Below are positions 52,089 to 63,431 of a DNA stretch of 64,000 nucleotides, piece after piece. Position 1 is the first letter of the stretch. Every line of letters starts with the position of its first letter. Origin of the DNA: Combretum micranthum (Eukaryota; Streptophyta; Magnoliopsida; Myrtales; Combretaceae). The DNA lies in assembly GCA_024138025.1 (NCBI GenBank), contig JAMXBD010000428.1, forward strand, positions 558,001 to 622,000, read 5' to 3'. Made by a program: the position numbers and the translations under genes. Under the pieces are notes generated by a model. It searched no databases, was not told the origin of the DNA, and saw only the letters and a program-made list of their open reading frames with translations.

Positions 52089-52421
52089 GGGTAAATTAAT
52101 ATTAACATTTAAGTATAAATTCATTTAAAGTTTTGACGTTTTGATTAATTAAGAAGAGGATTCAATATGGATGAATTCATTTAAAGTATTAATGTTTCAT
52201 TAAAAAGAAGTATCAAAATTTAAATTAAATAAAATATTAATAATTGAATGAAATTTAATTTAAAACTCATGCAAATATTGATACCTTAAATGAACTTTGC
52301 AATTGATGCCTTCTTTGATTCGCTTTACAAAATGTTGATTTCTCTTTTTAACTATTTGAAGTGTTTATATCTTAAATGAACCTATCACCAAATGTATATA
52401 CCTTTTATTGTAATTTAACTT
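52089..52421. mobile_element. MITE of the same family as 49671-50092, copy 2
   Basis: Starts GGGTAAATTAATATTAAC and ends TTATTGTAATTTAACT, with inner CTTAAATGAACCTATCACC matching copy 1. Flanks ATTTATGAA (left) and ATTTATAAA (right) agree at 8 of 9 positions, which would fit a Mutator-like 9 bp duplication. Shorter and more diverged than copy 1. Confidence 0.6.
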
Positions 52422-53059
52422 ATTTATAAAAAAAGCTTTTTTGAAGCGTAACACCACTGGCCAATGTGTCTTATGTTTTTTAATTATATATGACTAGTAA
52501 TCGTGTTATAACTTTTGGATTACCTCTATTAAAAAAAAAAATTGTAAAATGTGCAAGGAGTCTAAAAGAAGCATCTTTTTATTTATTTTGTTTTTTCTTT
52601 CTAATTAGTAGGATAAAACACGAAGTATCACTACATACTCAGTAATTCAAAAACTTAGGAGATACAATAAAGTGAAATATGATAATAAATTTATTACATC
52701 ATTTTTTTTTAAATTGTGTTATGGAACATGTATTGTTCATGCAGTTTATTTAACAAGTGGAGTATTGACATTATGTGTATTCTTTAATTTATATCCTCCA
52801 AAGTAATTTGATAAGAAAACTTATGCAAACTTAGATATTTATTACAAATTTGACAAGATAATTTTTCAAAATTACACAAATATCAGTTAGAAAAAAAAAC
52901 ACACAAAACTCATTGCAGTATTGCATTTAATATATATGATACTGTATTTTCAATATGTGTTGTATGTATTAAATAATTGCTATATCAAATTTAATACGGA
53001 ATCATTCGATATATACAACACACATCAAAATGTAATATCCCATATATTAAATGTAATAC

Positions 53060-54590
53060 TCTTGCTTTAAGATCACACATCTTTGAGCTAAATCATGAGC
53101 CACTATGTTAACTTCTCTGGGTTTCTAAGATAAATGAACCTATGGGTTATCCAGATTAGTCGCCTACAAGAAGTTATAAAATTTGGTAAAAATTCAATAT
53201 TGATGTCAGAGGAATTTATCATATTAACTGCTTCTATAGGATCTGATTCTAGGAGAATGTTCTAATCTTAGTGAGTTTCAACCAACCGAATGCCCCATTA
53301 AATAGCCCAGAGTTCAGCTTCCATAGGAGAGCTAGCATTTATTTTCTTCCCAAATCCTCCTCCACAAAATCCATTAGCATCACGAAGGCAACCAGCTATG
53401 CAAATGAACTTACTTTATCCCTTCAGGAATATCGCATTTTGTGATCTGCCAGGATTTTCTATTAAAGTTTTGAATTTGATTAAGGGCCTAATATTCATTA
53501 GCACAAGTGCGGACAGTATGGCTCCAATTATATCTAGTATCACCATTACGAAAAATGGAGTCATTTCTAGCCTTCCAAATATACCATAATCCAAAACAGA
53601 AAACTTATGCTCCATGGAGGACCAAGACGATCGGGCTGTTTAACACTAGATGTACTGTTAACTTCTATCCATTTCTTAAAAGGTAAAGAGAAAGTTGAAG
53701 TGAAGTGAGGCGGATGCATTTAGCATTCCCCAACTTTCCTTTGTCCATCTACAAGTCATAAACAGATGGGTACTATCTTCCACTTGGTCCCCACAAAGGG
53801 GCATGAAGGGTCAAGAATCAGACCATGTTTCAAGAGTTGTTGACGTGTAGGTATGCAGTCTTTCCAACATCTCCAAAGAAAGAATTGGATCTTAGGATAT
53901 GTCTTCGTTTTCCAAATCCAGTCACCTTCATCCTCTGCATTCCATTCTGTGCTATCCTTGATGAATTTTTCATATGCTGATTTGGTAGTTACTTCCCCAC
54001 TTACATCCCAATCCCAAGTATATATCATGCTTGCTGTTTTGTGTAAGAATATGGTGTCCTAGACGATGTTTAATGTCATTATCTATAGGGTACCTAATGA
54101 CATTTCCCATCCAACTTTCCACATCCGACCAAGCTAATGCAGCCATAACTTGTAACATTTCCTTAGTGAAAGGCCTATAGATGAAGCTTGCAAGTATTCC
54201 TCCTTTGGCCTACTTCGTAGTCCAAAAGTAACAAAGGTTACCATCTCTCAATCTATAACTACAATTCTCACCTACCCAATCCATAGTATTGGCTATTTCA
54301 CGCACTAGTTTAGAGCCCTTTGGTTTGTTATTAATCCTAAAAGCATTTAGCTGTTTTTTAGCCATCTCCATCCATATAAGATGTCGAGTCTTCAAATGCC
54401 AACATAATTTTGCAAAACAAGCCTTATTTCTTTCCTATAATTTCCAAATTCCCAAACCACTCATGGCTTTCCGCTTGGCGAGCTCTTTCCAATTGATTTC
54501 ATGCATTCTCTTTATCTCGCCATCTCCCCAAAAGAAATTCCGAATCAATCTTTTAGCTTTTTTTCTAAAGTACTTTTAGGAATATAAGTT
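53060..54590 (-). mobile_element. 3' end of an L1-type LINE (degenerate)
   Basis: Minus-strand reading in several frames follows the C-terminal half of plant LINE ORF2. First come AKRKAMSGLGIWKL-like sequence and HLIWMEMAKKQLNAF. Next is the zinc-binding RT segment (WDVSGEVTTKSAYEKF, WIWKTKTYPKIQFFLWRC, DCIPTRQQLLKHG). An RNase H-like part follows (GGGFGKK, PMEAELWAIW, NIVAHDLAQRC). The main polymerase and endonuclease parts are absent, fitting 5' truncation. Stops and frameshifts are frequent. No poly(A) tail is identified. Confidence 0.85.
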
Positions 54591-55180
54591 GCTTGTAAAT
54601 AATAGTTGAGAATTCCTTCAAGAGATACTTATAAATATATCTCAAGACATATTTTTCTGCTTTTTCCTCTTCTGTCAAGGATGTCCTAAACCAATCAAAT
54701 TGTACGGTCCTTTGCACGGACTAAGTTGTTCTCCAGCCTCCTGTTGTTTTAGGTTGGTTCGGTTTCTTTCTTTCTTTGCTGCTTGTATGATGCTTTCTGT
54801 TATTTTTTAATGTTCTCTTGTTCTGAAAAAAATGTAATACTCACTTTTTATTAGTATCGTATTGTTTCGTGTGACGTATATTGAAAATATTATGTTGTAT
54901 ATAATAAATGAGACACTACAAAACTATTTGGGTGATTTTTTATATAATGAATATTTTAGTAATTTCTTTTTAAAAAATAACCATAAACATCAATTTCACT
55001 CCAAATTCAACAGCATGGATTTGGAAAGTTTTAACATAATCTTGTTTTTTTTTTTTGGCTATTGGTGTTATGATTAGCGCTTTCGCTTTATCAAAAAATT
55101 TGAAATGTCTTCCATTATCACACAATTATCTTATATGCTTCATTTGTTAAAGTTGCATGTCTATTCAATAACTAACATTA

Positions 55181-55583
55181 AGGATAATGGTAAGCCAAGT
55201 GTTATGCTTTTAATTTTCGTAATTTAGTGTTTCATCTTTAAATTTTGGTAAATTAATGCTTGTACTTTCAAATTATGTGCGATTTGATATCTCTATTAAA
55301 TAATATTTGGCTGGCATTTATTTTGATGACAAAATAATTGCAAGCACTTGGGGGAAAAATTGTAAAAATCTAAAGAAGGGCACTAAGCTATCAGAAATTG
55401 CAAGTATAGGCACTTGGTCTATTGCTATCTTATCATCAAAATAGACATTCATCAAATAGTATTTAAAAGACACACTGAATTACACATATTTTCAAAGCAC
55501 AAGCATTGATTTTCCGAAATCTAAATATGAGACTCTAAATTGCCAAAAACTAAAATGCATGCACTTGACCTGCCATTATCCCT
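55181..55583. mobile_element. Foldback MITE with very long inverted repeats (403 bp)
   Basis: The left half begins AGGATAATGGTAAGCCAAGTG and the right half ends CACTTGACCTGCCATTATCCCT. The two halves pair over about 160-180 bp each, including ATTAATGCTTGTACTTTCAAA against its complement near 55495, leaving a short loop near 55370. No target duplication is visible. Confidence 0.75.
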
Positions 55584-55935
55584 CCGGTACCATTATAATT
55601 GTGCATTTTACAAGTTTACGCCTTAATTATTTACATGGAACCATTTTCATAATTGGATGTAGTTTATTCAAATTTAAGAGCGATTTGTTCATTTTTTTTT
55701 TCTAGAGGTGTTACACGTGAAAGACAAGACATAATCAAAATTTGAAATTTGCTTATGTCTTAAGGTGGTGCAATCAAATTGATCTTTAAAACAAAAACTT
55801 GCCTAAAATGGTTTTATCATCATCTTAATTTTTAAAAGAGTTCAAAATTAATTAAAAGTAAAAGATGATACATAAATGTAAAGTATAAAAATAAAAAATA
55901 AAAAAGATGTCTTATCATGGCATTTTAGTCATGCT

Positions 55936-58175
55936 ATGAACAAAATAAAATGTTTGTTGAAAATACAACCGACTACCTCTTTATTCACGTGTCCTATTAT
56001 ATACCATCCATGTGTTGTCCACGTGCCATTAATCGCATGCTACCCATGTGATGCTTGTGTGTCATCCCTCTCCCGCCTTTCCAATTGTAATGTGTTACTC
56101 GCATATCATTCACATGTTGCTCACATGCTATATATCTATTTTTCCCATTTGTATTGTGTGAAACAGTTAGCAGGGAGAGAAAGAAAAGTTTATACTCAAA
56201 CAAAATTAAGTTACATCACAATTTTATTTAACTTCATCAAAACTTATTTTAGGGAAATATTTCCCACTAATAAAAGGAAAAAATGATGGATTATTGGTTA
56301 ACATCATTGGTTGCATGCATTTTCATGGCATGGCATGAATAACAATGTTTGGTTCTACAATAATATTGTCTTCAATTTTAAGTGTATCCACACTACTTAT
56401 CTAAGAGATGACATACTGACGCAGCGGAATAAAAGGGATAATCGCAAGACGTTGATTCGCGCATGAATACCGGCTTGTGATCTTCAAATACCAATTGATT
56501 CTAAGAATACCTTGATATTTGGCATCAAAAATCGAAATCTATTCAAGATGACGAATTCTGGAAAAAAGAGAGAACACTCTCAATAAAATTTCATTCAAAA
56601 AAAATCTATTCTGTCTCTTCTGTAACCCTAGAATATATAATATGCTATTTTTACCAAAAAGGAAACTATCTAAATAATACCTAGGGCGAAAACAAATGAA
56701 CGGACGAGATTAATGCCACAGACGGCATATAAAAAAGATTATCCAATAAAAAGATAAGACATAAAGAAAAATTACTAAAAATAGTAAAAACAAACGTTTT
56801 GACGGCCTAAACGAAGGAATTTGGCCGAAAACCGCTTGGATCACGAGCAAAGCTGGTGAGTTCTGTTCGTTGGATCGTTTCCCTTCAGAATATGGTCCCG
56901 CTCGGTAAAAATCCAAAACTCCCAAAATTACGAAACTCTGCCCTTATCATCAAATCCTGTGCCATTTCTCCAAATAGTTATTTGCTATCCTATCCACTGC
57001 ATCACATACACATTTGTAAAGTATGAACAAGTGGACAAAGTTGCTAACATCTATCGAATTGAAAAATATTAAACCTACTCTAATAGAGAGAAGTTGTGCT
57101 CTAAGATCCTTAAAGCATTTACAGAAGTGGAAGAATAGACATTAACTCGTGATAGCAATAGTAAGAGCATTATCACTTCCATTAATGGGATTTACCATAT
57201 TAGATGTTGACATTTATTCTCAGCATGTGTATTTCCTTGGATTCCATATGAAAAGAAAGAAAGGCTATATATGGAACATGTTTCCTTGTGCCATTGCTTT
57301 ATTATATCTCTGTTCTGATATAATCAATTTTATAAATTATTTTAAAGATATTATATGGTTTTATTTACAAATATTTTTTATTGAATATCGTGTTACGGAT
57401 TATAATAAGCAGCATACTCTTTTTCTTTAGCAATCCAAGTAAAAAGTTAGTATAACCAAATAAAACTATCTTGTTGAGCTATTTATCGCAAGAAATGCGT
57501 TCATATCTTCATTTATAAATTGAGTTGAAGTTTCATTCCGTGACAAGTGCACAATAATTGGGGTTATGATCTATGGAGTAGTTGGAATAATAGTGCAAGC
57601 TTTTGCTCTAATGATGTTGTTAACCTTGCTTTGCTCATTGAGGTAGGGAGTATTTTGCCATATCAGTAGCTATGTTTTCATCATTGTTACATTCATCACT
57701 TTGGTGATTCTAACATATGAATCGGTCAATAAAGGTTCATCGACAACTTTTTAAATTTTAATATATAATTTTGGTGGGTTATGATTGAACTAGCTAGATT
57801 TCTCTATTTTTCCCACTAATAAACTTCACGATAAAGAAAGGACCTATTGATCTTACTTTATTAAGATCGTATGTTTCAATAGCATTCCTTATTAGACCTT
57901 CAATCTTCTTGAATCAGTGTTTTGATCATGTTCTATCTTGTATTTTTTTACTTTCATTATTCAGAGGATTCTATATTGGAGGCTAGTTTTTACTCTACAC
58001 ACATATATATATTTTTATGGATTCCACATGGAAAGAAGAAAAAAGCTATATGTGAGATTATGTTTCTTCATGATCATCGCTTTGGTACATCATTGATCTT
58101 AATTTAATCAATTATATAAATAATTTTGATGATACTATATAGCTTTCCTTACAAATGTTTTTTATGCTTATGTTG
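55936..58175 (+). repeat. Tandem array unit 1 of an unidentified ~2.2 kb repeat
   Basis: Ordered blocks: P, a CA/TG-rich block (TATACCATCCATGTG, about 55996-56180); a TTGGTTCTACAATAATAT(T/C)GTC block (56350); R, GTGATAGCAATAG...ATCACTTCCATT (57152); S, TTCCTTGGATTCCATATGAAAAG to TTTACAAAT (57200-57375); Q, GTTGAAGTTTCATTCCGTGAC to TTCATCATTGTTACATTC (57525-57740); then a second S (57950-58165). Plus-strand Q reads VGIIVQAFALMM and VFIIVTFITLV-like hydrophobic runs. The 588 bp solo LTR lengthens this unit. It could derive from a membrane-protein gene, but stops are frequent. Confidence 0.75.
56417..57004. mobile_element. Solo LTR (588 bp) inserted in array unit 1
   Basis: The inserted segment begins TGACGCAGCGGAATAAAAGG and ends ATCCACTGCATCA (TG...CA). 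It is bracketed by a perfect 5 bp direct repeat CATAC at 56412-56416 and 57005-57009. Units 2 and 3 lack this segment at the matching site, so the empty-site structure is visible in the same array. No internal retrotransposon sequence remains. Confidence 0.82.
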
Positions 58176-60371
58176 TGTTATATACCATTTGTGTGCTACC
58201 CGCATGCCATTGACCACGTACCACCAATGTGTCCCTAATTGTATGTCACTCACATGTCATTCATATGATACTCGCATGCGATTGATTCATCCCTCCTTAG
58301 TTATATCATGCGAAATAGTTTGAGGGAGTAAGAAAGAGTTTATACTCAAATAAGATTATGTCACATTGTAATTTTATTGTATCTCGTCCAAACTTATTTT
58401 TAGGAAATATCTCCTACCAATAAGAGAAAATGGATGAGCCTTATTTATAATTTAGATGTTACGTTAGGTTTTTTGGTTGCATCATTGGTGGGAGGTGTAT
58501 TTTTAGGGTGGTATGAAGAATAGCATTTGGTTCTACAATAATATCGTCTTTATTATTGTTTGTGCTTACACTACGCACTTCCAGAGATTAGATAGATGGA
58601 CAAAAGTACTAATGTGTTAAGGGAATTATAGTTATTAGCTAAACATACTTAAAGAACTAAAAAGAATTGAATATGATCTTATAGAGTAAAATGGTGGCCT
58701 AGAATCATTAAAGCATCTACACAAATGGGAGGGTCGACATTAACTTGCCATAGCAATATAAAGAGCAATTATTACTTTCATTGATGAGATTTACTTTATT
58801 TTTCAATGGAACAATGTAATGTTGTAGATACATCATTTTCAGCATATGTATTTCCTTAGATACGATATGAAAGAAAAAATGTTATATATGAGAACATGTT
58901 TTCTCATAATCATTACTTTGGTAAAAATCTAATCTTGATATAATCAATTATATAAATTATTTTGAAGATATTATATAGTTTTACTTACAAATGTTTGTTA
59001 TTGAAAATTGTTTTCTATGGTTATAATAAATACCACCACACTTTTTTTCCCTGTCAATCTTAGTAAAGAGTAAAGGCAATAATACAAAGGTGATAATTAC
59101 TCTTGTTAGATTAGTTATTACTAGAAATACATTCTTACGTTCACTTATAAATTAAGTTGAAGTTTCATTCCATGACAAGTGCATAATAGCTAGATTCATG
59201 ATCACTAAAGTCACTGGAATAAAGATGCAAGCTTTTGCTTTGATGATGTCATTATCCTTGCTTTGCTTGTTGGAGTAGGGAGTATTTTGCATATTAGCAA
59301 CTATTGTTTTCATCATTGTCGTATTCTTCACTTTGGTGGTTCCACCATATGAATCAATCAATAGAGGTTAATCAACAACTTTTTCAATTTTAATATATAA
59401 TTTGTGTGAGTTATAACCAAGCTAATGATTTTTTTTCCATGCGATTATACTCACAACAAAGAAACGACTAGCATATAATATTATATTAGGAGTGCATGTT
59501 TCAATAGCATTCCTTGTTATAATTTCAACCTACTCCAATTAATGTTTCGATCATAATTTGTCTAATATTGTTTTACTTACATTATTTGTTGGATTATATA
59601 TTAAGTCTTAACAATTACTCTTGGCATCTATGTTTTTATGGATTCCCTATTAATCTTAGTGAAAAGTAAGAGCTAACAATACAAGGAAACAATTACTCTC
59701 GTTGGAGTAGTTATTACTACTAATGAATTAACATCTTCACCTACAAATTAGGTTGAAATTTCATTCCATTACAAGTGCATAATAGTTGGACTTGTGATCA
59801 CTTGCGTCGTTGGAATAATAATGCAAGCATTTATTATGATTTTGTCGTTATCCTTGGTTTGCTCACTATAACAGGGAGTATTTTATATATTTACACCTAT
59901 TGTTTTCATCATTGTAGTGTCCATCAGTTTGGTGGTTCCACCATATGAATCAATTTGAGAGGTTAATAAACAACTTTTAAATTTTAAATTAATAATTTAT
60001 GCGGGTTATAATTGAGCTAATGATTTTTTTTCTAAGTTTTCCATGTGATCAGCCTCACAACAAAAAAAAAAAAAAAAAAAAACAACTAGTTGATTATCAC
60101 ATATAAGAGTGCATGTTTCAATAGCATTCCTTGTTAGAACTTCAACATGCTCTAACTAGTGTTTTAATCATGGTCTATCCAATATTGTTTTACTTACATT
60201 ATTTGTTGGATTCCATATTGGGTCATGGAAAGAAGAAAATAGCTAAACATGGGATCGTGTTTTTTCATGATTGTTGTCTTAGTATATTATTAATCTTAAT
60301 CTAATCAATTCTATGAATTATTTTATAGAGAAGATATAGTTTTACTTATAAATATTTGATATTCATGCATT
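58176..60371 (+). repeat. Tandem array unit 2, with an internal ~595 bp duplication
   Basis: Block P at 58176, TTGGTTCTACAATAATATCGTC at 58528, R at 58740, S at 58835, Q at 59154. Q recurs at 59750 (GTTGAAATTTCATTCCATTAC), with a truncated S at 59575-59660 between them and a later S at 60195. It therefore contains an additional inner duplication of about 595 bp absent from units 1 and 3. Confidence 0.75.
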
Positions 60372-61660
60372 GTATTATATACCATCCACATGCCACCTGC
60401 ATGCCATTAGTAGTTGTCCTCCCCTCTCCAATTATATTGTTGCAATTGCATGTCATCTACAAGCTACTCTTGTGCTATCCACATATACATCCTTCCATAG
60501 GTGTAATGTGTGAAATAGTTGGTGATGCAAAAGAAATAGTTTATACTAAATGAGGATTATGCCACATCTCAATTTTATTATTCGTCGTTGTCGAACTTAT
60601 TTTTGAGAAATATTCCCCATTAATACAAGAAGAGAAAAAGGATGAATCTAATGTATAATTTAGCAGTTACGTCATGTTTACCAATTGCTTTGTTGGTTAA
60701 CATCATTAGTAGCTTTTATTATTCTAGCACAACATGGTGAATAGCATTTGGTTCTACCATAATATTGTCTTTGGTTTTGTTTGTGTCCATGCTACTTATC
60801 TAAAGGACGCCATATTTACATGTAGTAAATGGGCAGAGGACAAAACTTATATGTATTAAAGGAATTTTAGAGATAAGGATACACCTATTGAATTGAAAAA
60901 ATTGAATGTGATCTTATAGAATGAAATGGTGCTCTGGAATCTTTAAAACATCTACAAAAATAGAAGAATTAACATATGCTTGTGATAGCAGTACTAAAAG
61001 CACTATCACTTCCATTGATGGAATTTACCTTATTTAGAAGATAGAATAGTGTAGCATTGCTCTCCTTCAACACATCATCTACTATATTTGGGGACTCGAT
61101 ATTGGATGTTGACATTTACTTTTAGCATGTATATTTCCTTAGATTCCATATGAATAGAAGAACATATGTAGAATATGTTCCCTCATGATTGTTGCTTTGT
61201 TATTTCTCTTATCTTTATCTAATCATTTATATAAACTACTTTAAAGATATTATATAATTTTACTTACAAGTGTTTGTTATCTAATATTGTGTTATAGGTT
61301 ATAAAAAGTACCATACACTTTTTCTCTAGCAATCAAAGTGAAAAAATTATAGCCTAACCACACAAATGTGATAATTACTCATGTTGGAGTATTTCTCACA
61401 ATGAATGAATTCCTATCTTCTCTAATAAATTAGGTTGAAGTTTCATTCCATCACAAATGCAAATTAGTTGGATCTGTGATCACTGGAGTCATTGGAATGA
61501 TAGTGCAAGCCTTTTCTCTAAAGATGTTGTCATTCTTGCTTTACTCACTAAATTGCAAAGTATATGCCATATTGGTAGCTATTGTTGTCATCACTAACTC
61601 ATTCATCACGTTTGTGGTACCGACATTAGAATAAGTTGATTGAGGTTCATGATGAACTAA
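60372..61660 (+). repeat. Tandem array unit 3 (ends within or after block Q)
   Basis: Block P at 60372 (TATACCATCCACATGCC), TTGGTTCTACCATAATATTGTC at 60749, R at 60972, S at 61105, Q at 61434 to about 61640. The plus strand after P reads EIVGDAKEIVYTK, then after one stop LIFEKYSPLIQEEKRMNLMY and AFGSTIILSLVLFVSMLL. This is the longest protein-like run in the array. No family is recognised. Confidence 0.7.
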
Positions 61661-61679
61661 GATAGATTACAATCTTGTT

Positions 61680-62057
61680 TCCTCCTCCTCCTTCCTGATC
61701 TTTCTATCTATTTATGGATGCTTTTATATATAAAACTCTTTGGTTTAACTAACTGTGTGAACTTTTGCACTAATCTCTCATTAGATATCTTATCTACTTG
61801 TTTACTATGCCAATTTTTCTTGCCCCTATTTACTCCATATCTTGTATATAACCTTTTCATGGGTCCAAGGGGGAGAAATGAGAAAATATGTGCAAACAAT
61901 AGATGATCAAGGGGGAGAAAATTGCATGCTTAGTAAAATGATATTGAGCCCTTTAATTTGCTGTTGTTATTGCAAAATATGGGGGAACTTTTATTGAAGA
62001 GGAGTAAAATATCAAAATTTTTACATAACTGTTTGCCTGCATCAAAATGGGAGAGAT
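61680..62057 (+). mobile_element. Possible 3' internal part of a SIRE-like copia element
   Basis: AAGGGGGAGAAA-type purine stretches (61868, 61911) and AAAATGGGAGAGA directly before the LTR at 62058 look like the polypurine-rich 3' end of SIRE-type copia elements. No coding domain is visible. Confidence 0.4.
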
Positions 62058-63043
62058 TGTTAAAATGAATTATTTGATGGGAGCAAAAGTTATATAAAGA
62101 TATCTGACAAATATTATAAAGAAATATCAATGTAGGAATTTTCCTTGTGTGTATACATGTGTGTGCTATGTTTATGCTTGTAGGATTAGCACCGATAAGC
62201 CGATGCATATGGGACCAATAAGTCAGTCTAATAGAACAAAGCATCCAGCTCAAAATCAAGGTACGATGAAGCAAAGTTTAGAGTATGACATAAGAGAACT
62301 TCACATGGGCAAGTTCGTCCATTGATTTCAAGTACAAAGGCAGTCCAATCCAAGATTTGAGGTGCGACAAAGGCACAAAGGAGAAGAATTTGAGGCGTGA
62401 CATGTGAAGTTTGGATCGACGAGCTGATGGTCAATTAATCCAACCATTGTGCGCATCAATTGTCGCTATCTGACAAATGATATCTCTAACGGGCATTTAA
62501 ATTCTTGAAAACTATAAATGTACTTTATCTTGGAAATTCAAATAACTTTTTAATAACCCTTGAGAGCTTTTATTTGCAAACAAACAAAACAAGTTCTGTT
62601 ACTTGATTTTTCTGTTCTTTTATTCATTATTTGCAAATCTTTAATAAGAGAGAGAAAGTCATTCTAGTGCTCTGTTCTTATATATATAATTTATAAAATA
62701 GCATATAGAGAGTGAAGGAAATATTTTATTTCCTAAAGTGTTGTAACTCGTATATTGCTCAACTTGAGCGTGATTTTGTTGTGATCAATAAAAGTGATTG
62801 TGAAGTCTTTGTTGGAGGCATTTGTAGATCGTGAAGAGTAGAAAGTAGGCCAAACTTCACGTTAAATCTCGGCTAAATTTCTTTATCCTTATCGCTTTTA
62901 TATTTTATATCATTATTTGTTTTGTTATATATGTTGTTGTCAAAAGCTTAATTTGATCAATTGCATGAAAAATAATTGTTTGTGTTTTTTAAGTCAAATA
63001 CTCAATTCACACACCCTCTTGAGTATTCGTTAGTGCGTTTTCA
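62058..63043 (+). repeat. Complete copia-type LTR (986 bp)
   Basis: Starts TGTTAAAATGAATTATTTG after a purine-rich tract and ends GCGTTTTCA, immediately before a copia primer site. GTTGTAACTCGTATATTGC and the AATAAAAGTGATTG...CACGTTAAATCTC stretch resemble the R/U5 region of SIRE-like LTRs. Confidence 0.7.
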
Positions 63044-63431
63044 TTTGGTATCAGAGCGGGTCTCTACAGTTTAATACTTAACCACATCTTAAAGAAAAGT
63101 TTCTTTGGATTTAAAAAAAAAAAAAAAAAACTAGGCTTATGTGTTTTGTGTACTTAAAAAATGAGTTGTTTAATAAGTGTAATTTAGTCTTTTAGTTAAG
63201 CATCATATCTTTACAAGTGAGTTTTTACCAAAATGCTTAACTAAGAGAGTTAAGTTGCATTTAATAAGTTATTTATTACATATAACTTTGGAATCTTTAA
63301 TTGAGCATTACATATTTTAGAAGTGAGATTTTACCCGAATGTTTAATTAAGGGGGAGTGCTAAGTCGAGGGAGTGCTAAGTCGAATGAGAGCAATGTCAT
63401 GCAATAATTTGTCTAATCAAAAGGAGGAGAT
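63044..63431 (+). mobile_element. Short internal copia remnant
   Basis: After the primer site comes about 390 bp without gag, containing a repeated TAAGTCGAGGGAGTGC / TAAGTCGAATGAG pair and ending in the purine-rich AAAAGGAGGAGAT. Confidence 0.45.
63046..63057 (+). other. Primer-binding site complementary to initiator Met tRNA
   Basis: TGGTATCAGAGC, two bases after the LTR end, is the standard plant copia primer site. Confidence 0.9.

Noticed and set aside
56710..56925. 71-codon minus-strand frame inside the solo LTR
   Set aside because: It lies within LTR sequence defined by TG...CA ends and a target duplication, and has no known similarity.
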